A DNA stretch of 12,467 nt from AWTP1-13 sp036280295. Lineage in GTDB: Bacteria; Pseudomonadota; Alphaproteobacteria; Rhizobiales; Hyphomicrobiaceae. The position numbers and the translations under genes were made by a program. The stretch covers positions 1-12,467 of the forward strand of contig DASURA010000374.1 in the NCBI GenBank assembly GCA_036280295.1, written 5' to 3'. Each line of letters opens with the position of its first letter. The first letter of the stretch is position 1. Of the stretch, positions 6,993 to 12,467 are shown piece after piece. The notes beneath the pieces were generated by a model. That model ran no database searches. It was not told where the DNA came from and saw nothing but the letters and a program-made list of their open reading frames with translations.

Positions 6993-7694
6993 TCAGCGCC
7001 GCTCGACCCTGTCCAAGACAATCCGGACGGACTCACCGGGGCGCCGAGGCACAGCGGACGGGTCAACTATCCGGCGAATTTGGACTTGTCTTGGAGAGCC
7101 TTGCGGTGTCGGCGAAAGGGCACTGCACGCCGGTGATCGACGATCATGGCGCCGGCTAGCCCCTCGTGAACTGACGGGCCATCGCTCTGTGGCGATGCGC
7201 GTGGTACCAGAGGGTCGCCGCCGGTTGATCGATCTTGAGCCTTGGGCGCCAGGTGGCGCCCGGCTGAACAACCTGATGACGGGCCCGTCCGACTCGGCGG
7301 GAAAGAGCAGGCCGTGCCAATGGACCGCCGAGATGTCCGGCATGGCGTTGGTGACCGCGATCTCAACCTCGTCCCCGCGGTGCAGCCTGAGCACCGGGCC
7401 GAGCGACGGGCCGTCGAAGCCGCGTGTAGAGCCGGGCGTTCCGACTGCTTCGAGGGCAATTCCGTTCCCTCTCTCGCGGGCGTCGATCAAGGGCAGAATC
7501 GGCAGCGCGTTCGATCGGCTGCGCTCGGCCCAGCTCTCGCTGGTTGGCAATACTGAGGCGCCTGCGCCAGCTGCGGTGCTCAGAAGCACTTCCCGTCGGT
7601 TCAGACGCGTGGGCCGACTTGGGCTCCTCGGTCCCTCATTGGAGGCGAAAGTCACGCTGTATTGAATAACAACGCGTGGCCGTCTCTGGTTCAT
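6993..7694 (-). pseudogene. Multicopper oxidase, frameshifted and truncated
   Basis: The minus strand encodes the first cupredoxin domain of a multicopper oxidase spread over three reading frames. From the Met at 7694, residues 30-48 are a Tat-type signal (LNRREVLLSTAAGAGASVL, twin Arg at 33-34). Then come 'VLRLHRGDEVEIAVTNAMP' and the copper motif HWHG (125-128, at 7322-7311), followed by 'AESDGPV'. Near 7275-7280 the homology moves to a second frame with 'QVVQPGATW' and 'ATLWYHAHRH' (copper motif, 7206-7189). Between about 7188 and 7171 it moves to a third frame with 'VHEGLAGAMIVDH' and later 'LQDKSKFAG', ending in a stop at 7067. The family has 400-550 residues and two or three cupredoxin domains; only about 210 residues remain. 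In the first frame 'PGESVRIVLD' (about 7030-7000) may be a scrap of a later domain. No functional oxidase can be made unless the shifts are sequencing errors. Confidence 0.85.
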
Positions 7695-8112
7695 TTGGAG
7701 CGCCTGCAATTCCGCACGCTCGGTACATGCCGTGCGGCGCAGAGCGGGACCGGAATACGCTTGCGAGCATTGCCCTTCGGCGGGCCCCCCTGGGTCACCC
7801 TCCGTGGTACGCTCCGCCTTTGTCTCCTACACCAGCTTCGGGACGCTAACCGGCTCGCCAACGGAGGCGATTTGACATGCCTCAATGACCGAACAGGACC
7901 ATCAGCTTCGATCAAAATCTGTTGTGGCCGCTGGCTGGCACCGATTCAGCTCGCGGTGTCGGACGCTGACGGCGCGTGATTGCACAGTCGTTCTCGATCT
8001 GCGGCCCGCGCGGAAAGGAAGGCGTCACCGGATCGAACGGCCGCGGCCTCGCAGCGTTCTCAATTGAGACGCCGTCCCAAAGTCGACGGGTTTTCTTGAA
8101 GGAGAGAGGTGG
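7695..8112. other. Divergent intergenic region between the oxidase remnant and the GAPDH remnant
   Basis: About 418 bp lies between two genes that point away from each other. Several open frames cross it on both strands, but none shows a recognisable family or consistent codon pattern. A TTGACA occurs near 7872 without a convincing -10 partner. AAGGAG at 8099-8104 is the ribosome binding site of the GAPDH remnant. The region presumably carried both promoters. Confidence 0.4.
8099..8104 (+). promoter_or_regulatory. Ribosome binding site of the GAPDH remnant
   Basis: AAGGAG lies 8 nt before the ATG at 8113, with a second GAGG closer in at 8106-8109. Translation initiation thus looks intact although the gene body is broken. 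Confidence 0.75.
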
Positions 8113-8636
8113 ATGGCTTTTGCCGACAAGATCAGTGTTGCCATCAACGGCTACGGCGTTATTGGCAAGCGCGTTGCCGATGCCGTTGCCTGCCAGGATG
8201 ACATGACGGTTGCCGGCGTGTGCGATGTCGCGACGGATTGGCGCCGTCGCGTGGCATTGCGAAGAGGCCACGCACTGTTCGGAGCGTCGGCTGCTCAGGT
8301 CGATGCTATGGCGAGGGCAGGCTTGAAGCCCGCCGGCAGCCTCGATGATCTGCTGGGCCGAGCGGATGTGGTTGTCGACTGCACACCCAAGCGGGTCGCG
8401 GCCAAGAACATTGAAACCTACCGGCAACGGGGGCTGAAGTTCATCGTCCAGGGCGGCGAGAAGCATGAAGTGACGGGGCATTCGTTCGTGGCCGAGGCCA
8501 ACTACGATACCGCACTCGGCAGAGAGTCCCTGAGACGGTCGATGCCGTACGTGCGCTGACCGGAAGGGTGCGAAGCGGTGCGGAGTCGATCGGAAAAACG
8601 AATGCCGCGCTTGGGACAAGCGGTTCGCTCATCTGA
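8113..8636 (+). pseudogene. Type II glyceraldehyde-3-phosphate dehydrogenase with internal deletion and frameshift
   Basis: The first frame (8113-8559, 148 codons) starts as a type II, archaeal-like GAPDH. It shows the Rossmann motif 'INGYGVIGKRVADAV' at 11-25, 'ADVVVDCTPK' at 84-93, 'AAKNIETYR' at 96-104 and 'VQGGEKHEVTGHSF' at 112-125, running to 'NYDTALGRES' at 130-139. The next expected element, the catalytic Cys segment (SCNTT), is absent. At about 8527-8531 a different frame takes over with 'PETVDAVRAL' and 'ESIGKTNAALG', ending at TGA 8634-8636. This is the family's C-terminal tail ('PENVDAIRA...ESI..TNE.LG'). Family length is about 335-345 residues, so roughly 160 residues, including the catalytic domain, are deleted and the join is out of frame. 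The literal product is a 148-residue NAD-binding fragment, probably without enzymatic activity. The stop lies 41 bp before the next start, so it was the first gene of an operon with the HAD-GH65 gene. Confidence 0.88.
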
Positions 8637-8664
8637 GACGGGCGGAACGGGCCCACCATTAACT

Positions 8665-8669
8665 GGAAG
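8665..8669 (+). promoter_or_regulatory. Ribosome binding site deciding the HAD-GH65 start
   Basis: GGAAG lies 7 nt before the ATG at 8677. The upstream in-frame reading from about 8578 overlaps the GAPDH C-terminal tail and has no family similarity, so 8677 is preferred. Confidence 0.6.
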
Positions 8670-8676
8670 CTCCGCA

Positions 8677-11600
8677 ATGTCAGCGCCCGATCCCACACTG
8701 CAGGCGACCTCGGCAGAAGCGCTCATCACGCGTGATCGCTTCGATGCGGTTGGCTTCGATCTCGACGGCGTCATCACCAACACGGCCCTTCTTCACGAGA
8801 CGGCGTGGAAGCAGCTGTTTGACGAGTTCCTTGGCCGCCGCGTCGCCACGGGCGCCGAGGCCTTCGCTCCCTTCACGCCGGACGACTACCGGGAATATGT
8901 CGACGGTCGCCCCCGCCACGACGGCATCAGGACCTTTCTTGCGGCACGCAAGGTGACCCTCCCCGAGGGTGATGCGAGCGACGGCCCCGACCGCGCGACC
9001 GTCAGCGGGCTCGGCCGTCGCAAGAACGAGCTGTTCCTGCAAGCGCTGCAGCATCGAGGTGTCGAGGTCTATCCCGATGGGGTGGCGCTGATCCGTCGTT
9101 TGCGTGGCCTCGGTTTCAAGACCGCGGTCGTCTCCGCGAGCAAGAATTGCGAGGCGGTCCTGCGCACCGCAGGCATTGCCGATCTGTTCGATGCCAAGGT
9201 CGACGGCATCGACCAGGAGCGGCTCGGCCTCAAGGGCAAGCCTGCGCCGGACACATTCATTGAGGCTGCCAGCCGCCTGGCTGTCGCGCCGGCGCGCATG
9301 GTCGTGATCGAGGATGCGCTCGCCGGCGTCGCGGCAGCGCGCGCCGGCAACTTCGGCCTTGTGCTCGGCATCAGCCGGGGCGCGGAGTCAGAAGCCCTCA
9401 AGGCGCGCGGGGCGGATACTGTCCTCGCAAGCCTGTCCAACGTAGTCGTGGGCGCGTCTGAGCGTGATGAGACGATGATCAGCCGTCCCATGCAAGAGCG
9501 GTGCGTCGAGCAACCCCCACCTGAGGCAGGACCGCGCGTTGCAGCGTCGGCGCCGCCTCATGAGAGCGAGCGGGAGGATGATCTGGCATGGGCATTCACG
9601 TACGAAGGCTTCGAGGCCGCCGTCGAGGGCCAGCGTGAATCGCTCCTGACATTGGGCAACGGATATTTCGCCACGCGCGGTGCCGGCGCGGATGCGGTCG
9701 CCGACGGCGTCCGGTACCCGGGCACGTACCTGGCCGGCGGCTACAACCGCCTGGTGACGGACATTGCCGGCCGTGCCATCGAGCACGAGGACCTCGTCAA
9801 TCTTCCCAACTGGCTGCCGCTGCAGGTGGGCGCACAGGAGGGGAGCACAGCATCCTGGATCGGGCCGCGCACCGGCGCGGAAGTGCTCCTCTATCGAAGA
9901 ACGCTCGATCTGCGCCGCGGCCTTCTACACTGCGTCGGGCGGTTCCGCGATGCCAAGGGACGCGTGACCCGGCTCGAGGCGACCCGCCTCGTGCACATGC
10001 GCGAGCAGCACCTGGCCTGCCAGCGCCTGACCATAACGCCCGAGAACTGGTCAGGGCGCCTGTCGGTTCGCTCGGCGATCGACGGACGTGTCGCCAACGC
10101 CGGAGTGGTCCGTTACCGCCCGTTCAAGGCGCAGCATCTGCAAGCACGGGAAACGGCCATCCTCCGCGACACGCTGCTGCTCAGGACCGAAACGACTCAA
10201 TCGCAGCTGCAGATCGCCCAGGCTGCCCGGACCCGGCTTTTCCGTGGCGACGATCCGCTGGAAGCGGACCGGCGAGACCTCGTCGATTCAGGCTACGTGG
10301 GGCAGGACGTATCGGTGGAGGTCCAGGAGGGTGAGCGCCTGACGATCGAGAAGATCTCCTCGCTCTATACGTCGCGCGACCGAGCCATCACCGATCCGAG
10401 GACGGAGGCGCTCACCGCCGTGTCGCGCGCCCGGCGGTTCTCCACGCTGCGCGAGAGCCATGGTCTCGCATGGGAGCATCTGTGGCGCCAATGCGATTTC
10501 GACATCATCCGCATCGAGGGCGAGCCGAGCAACGACACCCATAAGATCATCCGCCTTCATGTCTTTCACCTCCTCCAGACGGTTTCGCTCCACAGCGGCG
10601 ACATGGATGTGGGGGTGCCGGCGCGTGGCTGGCACGGTGAGGCTTACCGGGGCCATGTCTTCTGGGACGAGCTTTTCATCTTTCCCTTCCTCAACATGCG
10701 CCAGCCCGATCTGACGCGCGCCCTGCTCCTCTACCGCTATCGCCGGCTGCCCGAGGCACGCTGGGCCGCCGCGCAGGCCGGATTGAAGGGAGCCATGTTC
10801 CCGTGGCAGAGCGGCAGCAATGGCCGCGAGGAGACGGACACCGTCCTCTTCAACCCGCGCTCCGGCCATTTCGTCCCGGACAACACGCACCTCCAGAGGC
10901 ACGTCAACGCCGCCATCTTCTTCAATGTGTGGCAGTACTTCAGGGCCTCAGGCGACGCGGATTTTCTGCATGATCACGGCGCCGAGATGATGCTCGAGAT
11001 TGCCCGCTTCTGGGCGAGCCTGGCGCAATGGAGCAGCGAACGCGGACGCTACGAGATCCGCGGCGTCATGGGCCCGGATGAGTTTCATGATGCCTATCCG
11101 GGCGCGGCGACCCCCGGCCTCAACAACAACGCTTACACCAACATCATGGCGGCCTGGTGCCTGGAACGCGCGTTGCGGCTGTTCGCGATTTTGCCCGGTG
11201 AGCGGTGCCGCGAGCTTTGCGAGATGCTCCCTCTCGACCCCGCGGAGCTTTCCCGATGGGAGGACATCAGCCGCAAGATGTTTGTCCCGTTTCACGGAGA
11301 CGGGATCATCAGTCAGTTCGAGGGCTACGAGGCGCTGGATGAGTTCGACTGGGAGGCCTACGCCCGCAAGTACGGCAACATCATGCGACTCGACCTCATC
11401 CTGGAAGCGGAAGGCGACACGCCCAATCGCTACAAGATCTCGAAGCAGGCGGACGTGCTCACGCTTTTCTATCTGTTCTCGGCCGAGGCTCTGGCCGACA
11501 TCTTCGGGCGTCTCGCCTATCCTTTCACGCCATCGATGATCCCGAAGAACATCGACTATTATCTCCGGCGAACCTCGCACGGCTCAACGCTCAGCGGCAT

Positions 11601-12102
11601 TGTCCACGCTTGGGTGTTCTCGCGCTCGTGCCGGCCGCGCTCCTGGCGTCTGTTCAAGGATGCGCTGCACAGCGATATCGGCGACATCCAGGGCGGCACC
11701 ACGGCCGAGGGCATCCATCTGGGCGCCATGGCCGGCACCGTGGATCTGCTCCAACGCTGCTATGCAGGCGTGGAGCTGCGCGGAGAGGAATTGTGGTTCA
11801 ACCCTTCATTGCCGCACCAGCTCAGCCACCTCGGCTTCCAGCTGCGCTATCAGGGGCATGCCCTGCTGGTGGACATCAGCAAGGATGCCCTGGCGGTTAC
11901 GAGCCAGCTGGCCGTGCCGGAGCCGGTCACCGTTCGTGTAAAGGGCGAGGCGCGCGTGCTGCGGCCCGGAGAGCGCATCCAGTTCCCGTTGCCTCCGCTG
12001 CCCATGGACGAGGAGTGCGACAAGGCACGCGAGGAGGTGCCGGCCGACCTACCTAGCCCGGTTCCGATCGGGGCAACAGATCCGACGGACGCCGGTTCGT
12101 GA
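8677..12102 (+). CDS. Fusion of beta-phosphoglucomutase-like HAD domain and GH65 disaccharide phosphorylase/hydrolase
   Basis: This is an 1141-residue cytoplasmic fusion. Residues about 22-258 are a HAD domain of beta-phosphoglucomutase type: FDLDGVI with Asp28 and Asp30, His40 and Trp44 in the cap hinge, 'DGRPRHDGI' at 76-84, Ser153, Lys188 in GKPAPD, and Glu212-Asp213. These match the L. lactis beta-PGM residues D8, D10, H20, W24, S114, K145, E169 and D170. A Pro/Glu-rich linker (about 260-305) follows. Residues about 307-570 are the GH65 N-terminal domain, about 620-1025 the (alpha/alpha)6 catalytic domain, and about 1030-1105 the C-terminal domain. The likely general acid is Glu802 in GPDEFH; 'HVFWDELF' (660-667), 'SKQADV' (922-927) and 'SHGSTLS' (967-973) are active-site segments. 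GH65 enzymes cleave trehalose, maltose, kojibiose or nigerose, usually by phosphorolysis to beta-glucose-1-phosphate. The HAD part would convert this to glucose-6-phosphate. The sugar cannot be told from sequence, and hydrolysis instead of phosphorolysis is possible. Mycobacteria have similar pairings. Confidence 0.92.
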   Translation: MSAPDPTLQATSAEALITRDRFDAVGFDLDGVITNTALLHETAWKQLFDEFLGRRVATGAEAFAPFTPDDYREYVDGRPRHDGIRTFLAARKVTLPEGDASDGPDRATVSGLGRRKNELFLQALQHRGVEVYPDGVALIRRLRGLGFKTAVVSASKNCEAVLRTAGIADLFDAKVDGIDQERLGLKGKPAPDTFIEAASRLAVAPARMVVIEDALAGVAAARAGNFGLVLGISRGAESEALKARGADTVLASLSNVVVGASERDETMISRPMQERCVEQPPPEAGPRVAASAPPHESEREDDLAWAFTYEGFEAAVEGQRESLLTLGNGYFATRGAGADAVADGVRYPGTYLAGGYNRLVTDIAGRAIEHEDLVNLPNWLPLQVGAQEGSTASWIGPRTGAEVLLYRRTLDLRRGLLHCVGRFRDAKGRVTRLEATRLVHMREQHLACQRLTITPENWSGRLSVRSAIDGRVANAGVVRYRPFKAQHLQARETAILRDTLLLRTETTQSQLQIAQAARTRLFRGDDPLEADRRDLVDSGYVGQDVSVEVQEGERLTIEKISSLYTSRDRAITDPRTEALTAVSRARRFSTLRESHGLAWEHLWRQCDFDIIRIEGEPSNDTHKIIRLHVFHLLQTVSLHSGDMDVGVPARGWHGEAYRGHVFWDELFIFPFLNMRQPDLTRALLLYRYRRLPEARWAAAQAGLKGAMFPWQSGSNGREETDTVLFNPRSGHFVPDNTHLQRHVNAAIFFNVWQYFRASGDADFLHDHGAEMMLEIARFWASLAQWSSERGRYEIRGVMGPDEFHDAYPGAATPGLNNNAYTNIMAAWCLERALRLFAILPGERCRELCEMLPLDPAELSRWEDISRKMFVPFHGDGIISQFEGYEALDEFDWEAYARKYGNIMRLDLILEAEGDTPNRYKISKQADVLTLFYLFSAEALADIFGRLAYPFTPSMIPKNIDYYLRRTSHGSTLSGIVHAWVFSRSCRPRSWRLFKDALHSDIGDIQGGTTAEGIHLGAMAGTVDLLQRCYAGVELRGEELWFNPSLPHQLSHLGFQLRYQGHALLVDISKDALAVTSQLAVPEPVTVRVKGEARVLRPGERIQFPLPPLPMDEECDKAREEVPADLPSPVPIGATDPTDAGS

Positions 12103-12189
12103 TCGCAGACCTAGAGCCTCGGTCTCGATCGCAGCCCTCTGCGGTTGACGACCGGTTCAGACGTTCAGCCACGCCGGCGGTATGCAGCC

Positions 12190-12467
12190 ATGAAGATTGC
12201 CGTGTTTGAGACGGAGGAATGGGAGCATCAGGCGTGCCTGCGACTGCAAGGCGAGCATGCGCTTGTCTGCACGGCTGAGGTTCTCGATGCGAGCATCGCC
12301 GCGGACCACTCGGATGCGGAGGTGGTCAGTCCATTCGTCAACTCCAGGCTGGACGCGGGCGTTCTTGCACGACTGCCGCGCTTGAAGCTGATTGCGACGC
12401 GCTCGACGGGCTACGATCACATCGACCTCGACTATTGCCGCGCGCACGGCATCGCCGTCTGCAACGT
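12190..12467 (+). CDS. D-2-hydroxyacid dehydrogenase, N-terminal part (cut by right edge)
   Basis: The frame is open from ATG 12190 to the window end (92 codons and 2 bases). It opens with 'MKIAVFETEEWE', continues with 'AEVVSPFVNSRLDAGVLARLP', and reaches 'LKLIATRSTGYDHIDLDYC' and 'HGIAVCNV'. This is the N-terminal catalytic half of NAD-dependent D-2-hydroxyacid dehydrogenases. The 'RS.GYDHIDL' segment and the following 'GI.VCNV' strand are close to D-lactate dehydrogenases (LdhA type), which interconvert pyruvate and D-lactate. The NAD-binding GxGxxG motif and the catalytic Arg/Glu/His lie beyond the edge, so substrate and integrity cannot be judged. No strong Shine-Dalgarno precedes the start. 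It lies 87 bp after the HAD-GH65 gene on the same strand and is probably part of the same sugar-metabolism unit. Confidence 0.85.
   Translation, partial: MKIAVFETEEWEHQACLRLQGEHALVCTAEVLDASIAADHSDAEVVSPFVNSRLDAGVLARLPRLKLIATRSTGYDHIDLDYCRAHGIAVCN

Noticed and set aside
7662..7979. A 105-codon plus-strand frame in the divergent gap
   Set aside because: It begins inside the oxidase remnant, has no ribosome binding site, and its product resembles nothing I know.
7912..8619. A 235-codon minus-strand frame opposite the GAPDH remnant
   Set aside because: The plus-strand homology to GAPDH is clear, and the minus-strand product has no recognisable features.
8578..8676. N-terminal extension of the HAD-GH65 protein by 33 codons
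   Set aside because: The extension overlaps the GAPDH C-terminal scrap in another frame, is Arg/Gly/Ser-rich, and lacks HAD similarity. GGAAG supports the start at 8677.
12102..12143. GATCGCAG direct repeat and a CGCAG/CTGCG hairpin after the HAD-GH65 gene
   Set aside because: The stem is only 5 bp with no T-run, and the repeat is short; there is no support for a terminator.

Overview
The window is about 12.5 kb of high-GC bacterial DNA. The gene families and protein style (MnhDEFG/PhaDEFG cation antiporter, three-helix DUF305 protein, type II GAPDH, HAD-GH65 fusion) suggest an alphaproteobacterium, most likely of the Hyphomicrobiales. That placement is inference from family resemblance; no rRNA or other taxonomic marker is present.

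Layout: (1) 1-1281 (+) is the 3' end of a multisubunit Na+/H+ antiporter operon: the tail of mnhD, then mnhE, mnhF and mnhG, each pair joined by a 4-bp ATGA stop/start overlap. (2) 1539-2261 (+) is a DUF488 protein carrying a C-terminal DUF3565 domain. (3) 2559-3110 (+) is an NADPH-dependent FMN reductase-like flavodoxin-fold protein. (4) 3456-6266 (+) is a complete P2A (Ca2+-type) P-type ATPase. (5) 6405-6884 (-) is a three-helix membrane DUF305 protein. Upstream of it on the same strand (6993-7694) lies a multicopper oxidase gene broken by at least two frameshifts and truncated. (6) 8113-8636 (+) is a type II (archaeal-type) glyceraldehyde-3-phosphate dehydrogenase gene. It has lost its catalytic middle through an internal deletion that also shifts frame, leaving the N-terminal NAD-binding part and the C-terminal tail. 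(7) 8677-12102 (+) is a large fusion of a beta-phosphoglucomutase-like HAD domain and a GH65 disaccharide phosphorylase/hydrolase. (8) 12190 to the right edge (+) is the N-terminus of a D-2-hydroxyacid (D-lactate-like) dehydrogenase.

Together: the left half deals with ion homeostasis and redox or metal stress (Na+/H+ antiport, Ca2+ export, flavin reductase, DUF305/multicopper oxidase). The right half is a carbohydrate module: disaccharide cleavage to beta-glucose-1-phosphate and glucose-6-phosphate by one fused protein, a now defunct glycolytic GAPDH, and a dehydrogenase that could reduce a 2-oxoacid such as pyruvate. The two decayed genes (multicopper oxidase and GAPDH) lie next to each other, so 6.99-8.64 kb is an eroding segment between intact genes. 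I saw no IS element, CRISPR array, tRNA or rRNA, and no convincing factor-independent terminator with a T-run.
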